Part shown: piece by piece, positions 21,276 to 31,850 of the stretch
Layout of the letters: every line of letters begins with the position of its first letter
How positions within the stretch are numbered: the first letter of the stretch is position 1
Assembly: GCA_963662175.1 (NCBI GenBank)
Contig: OY759225.1
Span: forward strand, 17,657,601 to 17,721,600
Direction: 5' to 3'
Length of the DNA stretch: 64,000 bases
Source of the DNA: Aradus depressus
Lineage: Eukaryota; Arthropoda; Insecta; Hemiptera; Aradidae
Made by a program: the position numbers and the translations under genes
The notes under the pieces: model-generated
Seen by the model: only the letters and a program-made list of their open reading frames with translations
What the model was told of the DNA's origin: nothing
The model's database searches: none

Positions 21276-21540
21276 AACATGGGTGTTAACAAAGGGGAAT
21301 AGTTAAAATAAATTTGGTCATTCATACAAATGTTCTTTTTGGTTGCTTTGGTTGCGACTCACATTATCGACAATAGCCACACTTTTGACCCATCTACAGG
21401 CATAAAATATCTCCATTGTTGCTCTAAAAGCAGGCTACTTGATAGCTTAGAACAATTAGAAATAAATAAAGCAACCAAAAGGAACATTTGTATGAATGAA
21501 CAAATTTATTTCAAATATTCCCCTTTGTTAACACCCTGAA
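21276..21540. repeat. Palindrome with about 70-bp arms
   Basis: GTTAACAAAGGGGAATA and CATTCATACAAATGTTC at 21280-21335 are inverted at 21470-21535. Between them lies a family F fragment (GCGACTCACATTAT..). The open frame across it arises from the repeat. Confidence 0.85.
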
Positions 21541-21895
21541 CTGGTTCTATTTCCACATATATGTTTGTATTATCTGTTATTATTATAGGTTTCCATATAT
21601 ATGTTATTATCTGTTATGTTTTTTAGTTTTATTCTTTACTTATTAGTCAAAGGATGTTATTTTATGTAAATTAAGAAAAATTAGTGTTTTGTCAAATATT
21701 TCATGATGTAGCTAACGGTTAAGCCGGGGGATTCCCTAATTGAAGTGGCACCTTTCACCAGAGATGTATTGGAGGGGTCGCACTCTGCAAACTAACTTAG
21801 TTCATAACTAGACCTGACGATGGTGTGAGGCCGAAACCGGTAGTTTTATTTTTATAAATATCTTTAGTGGAATAGACAATATTTCAAAAAATAAG
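21475..21895 (+). mobile_element. Repeat family C copy with hammerhead-like core
   Basis: Inverted copy of 22408-22826 over about 400 bp (AACTGGTTCTATTTCCACAT, GATGTAGCTAACGGTTAAGC, GTGGCACCTTTCACCAGAGA). It carries the GACGATGG...GCCGAAACCGG phrase typical of Penelope-like ends. Confidence 0.8.
21814..21842 (+). ncRNA. Hammerhead-ribozyme-like core
   Basis: CTGACGA (21814-21820, allowed variant of CTGANGA), a GG/CC stem II with a 7-base loop, GAAA (21833-21836), ACCGGT closing stem III, then A as cleavage base. Stem I can form four pairs (AGAC before the core with GTTT after it). This is the best complete type-I arrangement seen, with a minimal stem III that would favour a dimeric form. Confidence 0.55.
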
Positions 21896-22301
21896 TTTGT
21901 TTTATTTTCTTATGGTATATATTTAATGTAATCCTATGTATATGGATTATGAGGTCAATGTTCACATTGCCGCTATACAATATATTCAAGGTTGTATATA
22001 TATTTTCTCTGTAGCTCAGATGGTATGTTGTTAAGATTGACACACTTGGATAAAGGTCACTTTTACCAAAGGAGCTGTACTGATTTAGCTAATTTTTTTT
22101 TTGTTTCGGTGGTCTACTTAAGCTACTCACCCTTGACTTATTTTGTACAGATTGTTATTAAAAAAAAATAATAATTATCACTTAGGTAGGTCTAAGATCA
22201 GAAAATTGCGGTCCGAACTGCATAGGAATGGTTTAAAAAAATATTATAAAATTACCTTAATACACTTGCAGTTTTGAGAGGTAGGTTATGCAACATTAAT
22301 T

Positions 22302-22925
22302 AGTTATTATGATCATGCCCGGGCTTTAACTACGAGGTCATATCGCCTACTACAAGAGGACTCTTTCGTTCCTCTGTTGGACATGAGCCCGAAACTACTG
22401 TGGTAGTGTATTGTAAAAAAAAAAAATATTTTTTGAAATATTGTCTATTACACTAATATATATATAACTACCGGTTTCGGCCTCACGTCAGATCTAGTTA
22501 TGAACTAAGTCAGTTTGCAGAGTGCGACCCCTCCAATACATCTCTGGTGAAAGGTGCCACTTCAATTAGGGAATCCCCCGGCTTTACCGTTAGCTACATC
22601 ATGAAATATTTGACAAAACACTAATTTTTCTTAATTTACATAAAATAACATCCTTTGACTAATAAGTAAAGAATAAAACTAAAAAACATAACAGATAATA
22701 ACATATATGTTGAAACCTATAATAATAACAAACATAGGTATATGTGGAAATAGAACCAGTTCAGGGTGTTAACAAAGGGGAATAGTTAAAATAAATTTGG
22801 TCATTCATACAAGGTCATTCTACTGTGGGAGTCTTAAATTCTTATTCACTTAGGGCAGAAGTATTTAACGATGAGAGGCTCGGGACCATCGGTTCAATTC
22901 GAAGGTTTTTCAAAAGGAAATTAAT
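22302..22925 (-). mobile_element. SINE-A, old subfamily, split by a family C insertion
   Basis: Tail side 22302-22408 and centre 22827-22925. The host sequence CTACTGTGGTAG / CTACTGTGGGAG is repeated at the two joins. The tRNA head is missing. Confidence 0.88.
22408..22826 (-). mobile_element. Repeat family C, inserted in a SINE
   Basis: Bounded by the duplicated SINE dodecamer. The hammerhead-like phrase (22469-22491, minus strand) has lost six bases between CTGACG and TGAGGCC, so it is a relic. An A/T run lies at its left end. Confidence 0.82.
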
Positions 22926-23176
22926 GCAGTCTTCAAGTCCGACGACAATACATTATAAGTAAGTATTCGAAATTAGTGCAGTCTTCAAATCCGACGACAA
23001 TACAGTATAAATAAAGTATTCAAAATTAGTGCAGTCTTCAAATCCGACGACAATACAGGATAAATAAAGTATTCGAAATTAATGCAGTCTTCAAGTCTGA
23101 CGACAATACAGGATAAATAAAGTATTCGAAATTAGTGTAGTCTTCAAGTCCGACGACAATGCAGGATGAATAAAAA
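22919..23176. repeat. 52-53-bp tandem repeat, five units
   Basis: Units start at 22919, 22971, 23024, 23077 and 23130. Each has GCAGTCTTCAA.TCCGACGAC and AATACAGGATAAATAAAGTA with small changes. Confidence 0.93.
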
Positions 23177-23605
23177 AATTTCATATAGGAAATTTCCTTT
23201 GACCTCCTCCACTAAGACCTATTTAAGAGGGGTTTAGTTAGTAAATCCCAGGATTTGTTTAATCTTAAGATGTAATATGGCTCCCAGAGACTGACAAGAG
23301 AAATATTTTAAAAACAGGTTGTCAGAGTATTATGGGGAATTAGTTGACGATCCTAATACGTACTTGACGGACTGGGCTGGAACTGAAAAGACTGAGCTAG
23401 AAATGAGGTGAACCATAGAGAAATTTGCACATACTTACTTTTGCTTAGGCCGCAAACAAGTAGTCGGCCAACATTGACTGGGTAGGGGTGAATGACAAAC
23501 ACCTGCTTGGCTAGTGTGCGGGCTTACCACCCCTACACCGTATTTCGGTGCATTCTCTGCCCGCCTCAAACAAAATATTTTGGTTGGCGCTGATTGTTTG
23601 CGTTA
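23177..23605. other. No gene recognised
   Basis: Includes a patch at 23440-23580 that is less AT-rich. It may be part of an older element into which the Harbinger element inserted. Confidence 0.4.
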
Positions 23606-24190
23606 AGGCCCGTTTACACGCTCAAGCCCTTTGCACAAACTGGCTAAGCAGTGAGCCTGACGATTTTCACAACTATTTGCGTATGGACGAAGCCACATAC
23701 CAGCATTTGATAAATTTAATTACACCAATAATTTCAAGAGCAGACTGTTATGAGACGTGCAATTTCCCCACATGAACGGCTATCAGCTACGCTGAGATTT
23801 TTGGCAACAGGGAGAAGTTATGAATATTTAAAATTCTCCACATGTATTTCCAAACCAGCTCTAAGTGATATAATTCCAGAAACATGTGGCCCTATTTACA
23901 CGGCATTAAAAGACACATTTCTAAAGGTAAGTTTATTAAATGTTAATAAAAAGTTTAAATAAAATGGGATGCGCATGCCCAAGGTTGGAGCTGAGGCTTG
24001 AACATCTCGTTTAGACGCTCATACCAATACACCAACCTCAAGCCGATATTCTGTCAGGACAGATTTTACTCAAGCCAAACTTTTTGGCTTGCGCTAAATT
24101 CATGCCTGCGTTCTCACGCAACGATTTACTTGTGCAAACTGGCTTGCGCAAGCCAGTTTGTGCAAATGGCTTGAGCGTGTCAATGGGCCT
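23606..24190 (+). mobile_element. PIF/Harbinger element, internally deleted
   Basis: 39-base terminal inverted repeats starting AGGCCC and including ACACGCTCAAGCC and TTGCACAAACTGGC, with three mismatches. TTA stands on both sides (23603-23605, 24191-24193), the 3-bp target of this superfamily. The subterminal AACTGGCTTGCGCAAGCCAG region is a perfect palindrome. Confidence 0.93.
23640..23935 (+). pseudogene. Harbinger nuclease (HARBI1-like), N-terminal remnant
   Basis: Two overlapping frames: DFHNYLRMDEATYQHLINLI then TPIISRAD, and after a frameshift near 23755 AISPHERLSATLRFLATG, SYEYLKFSTCISKPALSDI, IPETCGPIY and LKDTFLK. This is the conserved N-terminal part of PIF/Harbinger nucleases. 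It ends at a GTAAGT that looks like the original intron donor. The DDE active site is missing. The upstream start has been replaced by the TIR. Confidence 0.88.
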
Positions 24191-24193
24191 TTA

Positions 24194-24658
24194 GTGTGCA
24201 GCCGGCCTATTAGCGCGAACTGTCGACTGTTTTGCCGATGATCTACAGACGCATTTTTTTTTTATTGTTTCAAAATATCTCTGCACAAAATGTTAAGTAT
24301 GATAAATATGTTTGTTGCAGATTAATATTTGTGAAGCTTCGTAACTCATTAAGTAATCTTTTGACGTAAACAACCCTTTAATTGGGCTGACTCAAGTGGA
24401 AAAATGATTCAGGATCTCACCATGAGGTTTTTGAATGGAAACTGACCATGAATTGGAACGTAGCATACGGTCAAGGTTCTCTCTGGGATTTCCGAACGTT
24501 ACAGTCTAGTAACCCATCCTCTGGTATTTACAAACTAGTTCTGTTTTGTTTATTTTTTTAACACAAGATGGGAAATATTAAAGAACCATTAGGACCGGGG
24601 AAATTTTATATTTTGTCATTAATGGAAATTTTTTCTATGAACTCTGAGGTAAAGCAAG
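24194..24658. other. No gene recognised
   Basis: AT-rich, with no repeats identified. Confidence 0.45.
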
Positions 24659-24788
24659 GACGCCGGTAGTTCAGTGGTATGCGTGACTGCTTACTGAGCT
24701 CAAGATCGCGGGTTCAAAACCCGACAGAAGTCTTTAGGTTTTTATCTGGGAGGTGAAAAAACTTAGAGCACGTTGTCCTTCGGATGAG
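24659..24788 (+). mobile_element. SINE-A, old subfamily, 3'-truncated
   Basis: Head with GGTAGTTCAGTGG and GGTTCAAAACCC boxes. Stops in the central domain after TCCTTCGGATGA. Confidence 0.88.
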
Positions 24789-24819
24789 TAAATATCGGAT
24801 GAATAAAAAATAGCCTATA

Positions 24820-24915
24820 TGCTATACGGATGGGATGTGCCACTGATGACGCTGTTGCGTTGAAAACTGGTTCTGATAAAAAATAAAACCATGTGAAAAC
24901 AACGTCATCTATTTC
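24820..24915 (+). ncRNA. Hammerhead-like core in a dispersed repeat
   Basis: GGATGGGATGTGCCACTGATGA, split here as GGATGGGATGTG and CTGATGA (24843-24849), CGC-TGTT-GCG (stem II), then TTGAAAA, CTGG and TTC. Two extra U residues precede GAAA. The upstream phrase recurs before the core at 49514. Confidence 0.4.
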
Positions 24916-24962
24916 TATGAGACAATGGTAAATTTTCTTAGGTCTTATCAACCGGAGTTCAG

Positions 24963-25282
24963 AGGGCGCCGGTAGCTCAGTAATGTGCGAGTCTTCTGAG
25001 AAGATCGTGGGTTCGAAACCCGACCGAGGCCCTTAGTTTATTTTATCTAGGTGGTAAAATAAACTTAAGCACGCCGTCCTTCAAATGGGACGCTAAGCGA
25101 TGGTCCCGAGCCTGTTCGATGTCAGGTACTCGTTAAAGACCCCTACCCTAGGTGAATAAAAATTTAGGATAGGCAAAATTTACGACTCCCACAGTTGAGT
25201 CGGGCTCAAGTCCACCAAAGTGACGAAAGAGCGCTCTGGTAGTAGGCGATATGACCTCGTAAAGCCCGGGCATGAGTCATTC
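24963..25282 (+). mobile_element. SINE-A, nearly full length
   Basis: Small deletions in the head (CAGTAATGTGCGAG) but an intact B box. Ends CATGAGTCATTCACTCAT with no CCTAA tail. Confidence 0.92.
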
Positions 25283-25429
25283 ACTCATAATTTCTACACA
25301 TTTTCATTTCATTCATTTTATTTTCCCAGTTATAATAAGTGTTGGGACAGTTATGTAAATTCGAAGTTGAGTTTTTATCGAAATTTAATTCACCATCGAC
25401 CAATTTTTTATTTCATTTTTGAAACTAAA

Positions 25430-25505
25430 GTGGTCAGAAAACATTTCAAACTTATTACTTGATTACATAACTTCCCCTATACTTCGTATAACTGAAGAAG
25501 TAAAT
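25430..25505 (+). repeat. Repeat family B end fragment
   Basis: ACATAACTTCCCCTATACTTC followed by GTATAACTGAAGAAGTAA, a worn family B terminus. Confidence 0.55.
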
Positions 25506-25748
25506 GTTAATTATATATATAATATAATATAATATTTAAACAATCATTAGTGGAGTTTCTTTAACAATATATGCCTAGTTGTGTATGACGGAGTTTGAAG
25601 TAACTTAATGGAATGTGTGAATTAACGTTATAAACATATTATTTTCGTTGAAGCTGAGTTTCCTCAAAAAAATGACTACATTGACGTAGTCAAACAAGTA
25701 TGTGTAAATAAATGTTAACAATTTTTATTCTCTTTAAAATTGTGAAAA

Positions 25749-25782
25749 CCGATGACGGTGAATAATCGAAACCAGTTTCGTT
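25749..25782 (+). ncRNA. Weak hammerhead-like core
   Basis: CCGATGA, GGTGAATAATC, GAAACCAGTTTC. The second core base is C, not U, so catalysis is unlikely as it stands. The layout is the same as at the other sites. Confidence 0.28.
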
Positions 25783-25883
25783 TCGGAGTTATTTATATCA
25801 CCTTATTGACATTTCTGAATACATACTTATTTTCCTGTAGGTTTGAGCTGCATATACTATTCTATATATTATAATTATTAGAT

Positions 25884-26155
25884 GTTTGAGCACACCGTCC
25901 TGATGCTAAGCTATAAGAGTGACAAAAGATTGCTCTGGTAGTAGGCGATATGACCTTGTAGTAAAAGCCCGGGCATGAGTTAAAATAATCAACATACTTG
26001 CGTGAAATGTATTATAGTTTTTGCCTATTACATCGGTTGTCTGTCACACAATGTCGATGTTAAGCGATGGTCCTGAGCCTGTACAATGTCAGGAACTCAT
26101 AATGACCATTATTCTTGATTTTAAAAATTTAGGATAGACAAAATTTAGGGCTTAG
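25884..26155 (+). repeat. Two SINE-A fragments
   Basis: 25884-25985 joins the centre directly to the 3' end (internal deletion). 26054-26155 holds the centre and part of the tail side. About 70 bp of other sequence lies between. Confidence 0.8.
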
Positions 26156-26175
26156 AGAGGCTCTATAGCATATGT

Positions 26176-26920
26176 GGGCAACAACCGGCCCGCTGTAAGA
26201 TTTGGTCCGGCCCGCGAGACATTTTGAAAAACCCAATTTATAAAAAAAATAATATTTCACTACTTACTCACACTCACTCGAAATTAGGACGATCGAGTAG
26301 GATGGGGTTTGTCGCTTGCTCCTGCGGAATCAAGTGAGCGAGCAAGGCGAGTGAGGAAAAATTCATGTCATCGCGTGTTTGTTTATGGTCAATAAATTTG
26401 CGTATTTTTTTTGTGTTTTTAATGTGCGTGTTTGTGGATCCGATCGTATTCATGTGATTGATTGATAGTGTTACGACCGAACAAAATACATGCAAATGGG
26501 ACCCCTTCCCGAGAATAGGCTTCTCGTGGCATACATCGTACAAGGCTCACTGAAGATAATTTGGAAAATTCTTTACGTCTTTGCATCAGTGGAATTAATC
26601 CAAACATCAATGGATTAGTTTCCCAATTCAAGCTCAAGTGTCTCATTGATTTCGGTGTCGCTACTTAACTTTCGTAGTTTGTAATAATTCCAAATTTCAC
26701 GATTTAATTATAATATTGTATCTATTTTTTTTCATTTCATTTTGTTATTTTAATAAATTGTATTATAATAACATTGTCTTATTATTTCATGTCTGATATC
26801 CATCACTAAAAATTATGAACACTACTTCAAAGTCCGACGTTATTTTATTTTGAACCATCTACGCGGCCCGCGAAAGTATTTGCACACCAAAGTTTGGCCC
26901 GCAACATGTCAAAGGGTCTT
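26176..26920 (+). mobile_element. Decayed hAT-like element
   Basis: Ends carry inverted GGCCCGC-rich blocks (GGCAACAACCGGCCCGC at the left and, inverted, GCGGGCCAAA at the right). It contains a hAT transposase scrap. Exact ends and target duplication are not clear. Confidence 0.6.
26534..26668 (+). pseudogene. hAT transposase C-terminal remnant
   Basis: Reads HRTRLTEDNLENSLRLCISG then INPNINGLVSQF and stops at 26666. The (N/Y)RTRLTDxxLxxxLRL..T...P....L pattern is the C-terminal dimerisation region of GTF2IRD2/ZBED-type hAT transposases. All upstream domains are lost. Confidence 0.68.
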
Positions 26921-26967
26921 AGGCTGAAACCTAAAGAAAATATGCACGAACCAAATAAAGAAATTGC

Positions 26968-27215
26968 TAATTATAGTTAGTTATCGTGACACATGCACGG
27001 GCTTTAACTATGAGGTATAACGCCTACTACCAGAGCGCTATTTCGTCACTCTAGTGATCCCGACTCTACCCATTCCAGGTTTATTCACCCAGGATATGTG
27101 TCTTTAAAGAAGACCTCACATTGCATCATCGCTTAACCTCCCATCTGAAGGAGGGCGTGCTCAAGGTTTTTTCACTTTCTAGTGATTCGAATCCTCGATC
27201 TTGAGCTCTTTTTTA
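26968..27215 (-). mobile_element. SINE-A, old subfamily, decayed
   Basis: AGTTAGTTATCGTGAC at the left. The head is reduced to GATTCGAATCCTCGATC. Confidence 0.86.
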
Positions 27216-27658
27216 AAAATGTACATTCAAACACGGGTGTTACTGTAACCATAATTTCCAATCGAATTTTCTTCTGGTTTTTAAGAAGCATATATAGAGT
27301 AAAAAAAATAGAATAATTCCCTGCCTTTTCTCAGGAACATGTCTGCAAAATAGTACGCGAGTGGTATGCATCAATTTGGGAACCCCAGATATAGTAAATA
27401 TTTATTGAGTCACGGTCAAGTGCAACATACGTTGAGTTAGGAACTTCCCACCCGGGGGTTTTTCAGTAGACAAGGCCATCTGGATCGATATGTTATTTAA
27501 ACTGGACTAATATAAAACTTTTCATTTTACTGGGCTTACCACATGAACGTTTCCGGGGGGGGGAGGGGAGAGATGCATGGAGTAGCGAAGGTCGACTGCA
27601 GACATTTGTCCTAGTCCATGGAAGCTCTATAACGACACGTGATATAGTGTTGATTATT
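27216..27658. other. No gene recognised
   Basis: Contains a short G run (27555-27563). No repeats assigned. Confidence 0.45.
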
Positions 27659-27885
27659 TCCTACCTTCGGATGGGACATTAAGCGACGGTCCCGAGCCTG
27701 CGCAATGTCAGGTACTTGTTAAAGACCCCTACCCTAGGTGGAAAAAAATGAAAATTTAGGAAAGGCAAAATTTAGGACCCCCATAATAGAATCGGGCTCA
27801 TGTCCACCAGGGCTCTGGTAGTAGACGATATGACGTGTAGTTAAAGCCCGGGCATAAGTCACAGTAATTTTATTCTCACTGTTCA
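27659..27885 (+). mobile_element. SINE-A, 5'-truncated
   Basis: Begins in the central CTTCGGATGGGAC block and ends GGGCATAAGTCACAG. Confidence 0.88.
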
Positions 27886-28129
27886 AAAAGAATAAAATAA
27901 CCACAATAAAAAAATAAAAAAATCGTGTTTCATATCCAAAAAACATTATTTGATACATAGCTTTCATTTTTATTTTTTGGGCAGAGTTTCCCCACACCTT
28001 AAAGGTCAGTTGAATGTACGTTATTGTTTTATTTATTAATTTATTTATAATTTTTTATTTGTTTAGACTTTTTTATATATTCATTTATAGTTGATTATAT
28101 ATTTTTTTTCTTCATATATTGTTATAGTT

Positions 28130-28535
28130 ACATTGTTTGTTTTTTTTGTTTTTTTCTTCTATATCCCGCACATTGGGACCTGATGATGGGACGTAAGAAC
28201 GTCCCGAACCATCGTTGAGGTAAAGACACTTCCGAAGAGTTCTTTGAAAAATAGTTATCTTAATTTTTATTAAATTGAAAAATGTCTCTACTATTTCTAA
28301 ACATATCTTGTATTAATTTGTTTATACACTCATATATTTTTAAGTATTTATTTGTTCAGTTTCTTATTAATTTCATTTTACTTTTTTTAATAGTTTTGTT
28401 ATTACTACTAATCATACGTGTGTTAGACTCAAGTAGTTATAAATCTATATCTTAATGTATAAATTCTTTTGACATATCCTATTACCATGTATTGGTTTAA
28501 CGGAAATAAATTTATTATTATTAACTACAGTTCGT
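28130..28535 (+). repeat. Repeat family E copy with hammerhead-like core
   Basis: Runs from TATATCCCGCACATTGGGAC, through a core hairpin, to TTGGTTTAACGGAAATAAAT and a TTATTATTA end. Relatives are at 30215-30610, 41560-41725 and, inverted, 62443-62850. Confidence 0.8.
28180..28209 (+). ncRNA. Hammerhead-like core with perfect 7-bp stem II
   Basis: CTGATGA (28180-28186), one U, GGGACGT-AAGA-ACGTCCC as a perfect hairpin, then GAAC. The base after GAA is C where A is usual; the degraded relative at 30315 has GAAA there. The stem is the strongest structural sign among the candidates. Confidence 0.52.
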
Positions 28536-28684
28536 TATAACTCTCTCGCTCTATAATATAATATATGAATAAAAATAAAAATACAGAGTTTTTTTCAGAA
28601 AGAATCATAAAAAGTTATATCTCTATGATACTTTTTGCAGAAATATTGTGAAACACTTAATAAAAAATATAAAGAAAAACGTAG

Positions 28685-28765
28685 ATTTTGCAGAAAATAT
28701 TGTCTATTTCACAAAATATATTGGAGTACTCTCGGTATTGCTACCATCTTCAGCCGTGGCTTTTT
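28685..28765 (+). repeat. Repeat family D fragment
   Basis: TATTGTCTATTTCACAAAAT, GGAGTACTCTCGGTATTG and CTACCATCTTCAGCC. Confidence 0.75.
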
Positions 28766-28840
28766 TGGTTTTTTTCCCTTTCCCTTCTACTATTTACATT
28801 TTCAAAAAACTGTGTATTTTCATTTGTTATATATTTATTA

Positions 28841-29866
28841 TTGTCATCTTTGATATATTTCATATATCCATATATATTTGTATTTTAATCAGCACATTCT
28901 ATTGTCATCTTTGATATATTTCATATATCCATATATATTTGTATTTTAATCAGCACATTCTATTGTCATCTTTGATATATTTCATATATCCATATATATT
29001 TGTATTTTAATCAGCACATTCTATTGTCATCTTTGATATATTTCATATATCCATATATATTTGTATTTTAATCAGCACATTCTATTGTCATCTTTGATAT
29101 ATTTCATATATCCATATATATTTGTATTTTAATCAGCACATTCTATTGTCATCTTTGATATATTTCATATATCCATATATATTTGTATTTTAATCAGCAC
29201 ATTCTATTGTCATCTTTGATATATTTCATATATCCATATATATTTGTATTTTAATCAGCACATTCTATTGTCATCTTTGATATATTTCATATATCCATAT
29301 ATATTTGTATTTTAATCAGCACATTCTATTGTCATCTTTGATATATTTCATATATCCATATATATTTGTATTTTAATCAGCACATTCTATTGTCATCTTT
29401 GATATATTTCATATATCCATATATATTTGTATTTTAATCAGCACATTCTATTGTCATCTTTGATATATTTCATATATCCATATATATTTGTATTTTAATC
29501 AGCACATTCTATTGTCATCTTTGATATATTTCATATATCCATATATATTTGTATTTTAATCAGCACATTCTATTGTCATCTTTGATATATTTCATATATC
29601 CATATATATTTGTATCTTAATCAGCACATTCTATTGTCATCTTTGATATATTTCATATATCCATATATATTTGTATTTTAATCAGCACATTCTATTGTCA
29701 TCTTTGATATATTTCATATATCCATATATATTTGTATTTTAATCAGCACATTCTATTGTCATCTTTGATATATTTCATATATCCATATATATTTGTATTT
29801 TAATCAGCACATTCTATTGTCATCTTCGATATATTTCATATATCCATATATATTTCTATTTCAACA
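28841..29866. repeat. 61-bp minisatellite, 17 units
   Basis: Unit begins TTGTCATCTTTGATATATTT and ends AATCAGCACATTCTA. Exact period 61 from 28841 to 29817. Units are nearly identical: one T>C near 29615, and the last unit diverges at its ends. The open frames over its start are by-products. Confidence 0.98.
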
Positions 29867-30214
29867 TTTATCTTTTATTATTAAGAATTCATTTTTAAAA
29901 TTTCATTTTTAATGTCCTTCATGTTTTTAAGACTTTACTGTACAGGAGGGAAAGGGAAAAACCCCGTGGGGCTGAAAAGGGTCATTTCGGACTGTAAACT
30001 TGTTAAACTTTTTTTTAAAAATTTTCGAATACGTTTTAAAAAATATATGTTTTTCTTAATATATTTTATAACTCTTTGCCGGCTATAGCACTGTTTTTAA
30101 TCACCCCGACCCCTTTGTTTGATTTTCTGGGTACTTCTCAGTCGATATAACGCTTCAACTTTCCGGCTATTAATTTATATTTTTTAATTATTTATTAATT
30201 TATATTGGTTTAAT
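29867..30214. other. No gene recognised
   Basis: AT-rich DNA between the minisatellite and the next family E copy. Confidence 0.45.
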
Positions 30215-30610
30215 ATGTATTTATTTTATTTATATTTGTTTTTGTTATAGTGTTTTCTTTCTTTTTTCTATATCTCGCACATTGGGATTTGGTGAAGGGA
30301 CGTAAAAAGGTTTCGAAATATCGTTATGACAAAGAATTGAAATGAACAAAAAAAAAAAAATGAACTTTCGGAAAAGTAAGTATATCTTAATTTTTATTAA
30401 ATAAAAAAAATATATATCTACTTATTATAAATGTATCTATTATTATTTGTATACTCATATATTTTCACGTATTTATTTATTTTTTATTAATTAAATTTTT
30501 TTCTTTCAATATTATTGTTATTATTAGACTCATTAATAAGGATGTCCGACTCAAATAGTTATACATCTAACTTATAAGCTATCTTAATGTATACAGGAGA
30601 ATAATTATAT
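30215..30610 (+). repeat. Repeat family E, degraded copy
   Basis: TATCTCGCACATTGGGAT, then TTGGTGA in place of CTGATGA, AGGGACGTAAAAAGG, GAAA (30315-30318), TATCGTTATGA. The core is clearly inactivated. Confidence 0.72.
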
Positions 30611-31430
30611 TAAACTTAAAAGGATACATTTTCAAATAGGTTATATTCTCACTGAATTATAGGCGCCGAATTAACTAAATTAGTTAATTAATATAAAGAA
30701 CTGATTATATAAAATCATTTTGATAAGTAATATAAATTAAAATTTCATTTCTCGGTCATTTAGGCTAATTACACAATTTTATCAACCGTCTCCTAATTTT
30801 TTAATATAGATTTATATATGTTATCATGGGTAATATAATATAATTTATCTTAAAGTAATATTTTTAATATTTATTGTAAACATTTTTTTATTTATTTTAA
30901 AGAGTCCAAATCAAATGATCTGTAAATGATTTTCATCAAATTGGATCTTCATTGATATGTATTAATTCTAAAAAAAAAAAAAATAATTCACAAATACAGT
31001 CTCGACTTATCGCTAGGCGTCGACCCTAATCGATAACCTCCTTCTATCGACCGGACATTGAGACGCCTGAAGAAAATAGGATGGCCCCATATTGTCCTTC
31101 CTTTTCTAAATTTGATATTTCAACCTTCTTTTCACCCTTGGTACTATAATCGCTAAAGTAACATTGAATTCTATTAATATTATTGTTATTTATTATTATT
31201 ATTATTATAAAAAATATATATATTGTCTCATGGCTGGATATGTGATGCCTATGTAATCTTTCTAGGTTATGTACAATTAGCAATGTATTTGTTGTTGTTA
31301 TTTAAAATAATTTCCTTATATTTTTTAGCTGAAGGACTGGTCTGGTTAGGCATCAGACATCACACAATTTTGTATTTTTGTTGCCTATTTGCAAAAGTGT
31401 ATAAGTTTTATTTTAATTTTTTGTTTACAA
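30611..31430. other. AT-rich, no gene recognised
   Basis: Frames here are short and low-complexity. Confidence 0.5.
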
Positions 31431-31850
31431 ATAGATAGTTACAATTGTATAAAAATAAATACAACAAGCAAATGTGCTAATAGAGAGATAATGGCAATGT
31501 CAAGAGGGAAGAAATCACCCAGTGGTGACACTTCCTAGTCACTGATTTACTTTCATTTGTAACTAATCACTGTCGCTGCTAAGGAGGTCTCTAGGCCATT
31601 GACGCTTAAGCCGTCGTTGGGGAAGTATGGCACGGACTAGAGGATTATTGTGGGAACTAAGAAGGGAAGATAATTTTTTATACTTAGATTTAGCGACTTC
31701 CGTGACAAAAGGTACGTTAAGGTCAGTTTGAAGAGTTTTGTTGGAGACGTAATAAGGAGCATTGATTATTATACGAAGGATTTTTGATTGAAAGGATTGG
31801 ATGCGCTGGAGATTGGAAGCCTTGGCAGAACCCATAGGTTTGAGTAGTGA
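31431..31850 (-). pseudogene. Jockey-like LINE tail
   Basis: Minus strand: GSAKASNLQRIQSFQSKILR, then NAPYYVSNKTLQTDLNVPF, KYKKLSSLLSSHNNPLVRA and RRLKRQWPRDLLSS to the stop at 31563. The 3' UTR then runs to about 31431. Same family as 57981-58828, 5'-truncated to about 90 codons, with a four-codon gap near NPLVRAILPQ. Confidence 0.9.

Noticed and set aside
21330..21539. 69-codon plus-strand frame
   Set aside because: Spans a palindrome whose arms explain both ends of the frame.
28635..28914. Overlapping frames leading into the minisatellite
   Set aside because: They arise from AT-rich repeat DNA and the 61-bp unit; no domain and no conserved start.
28841..29866. CRISPR-like array
   Set aside because: The whole 61-bp unit repeats; there are no unique spacers, and the genome is eukaryotic.
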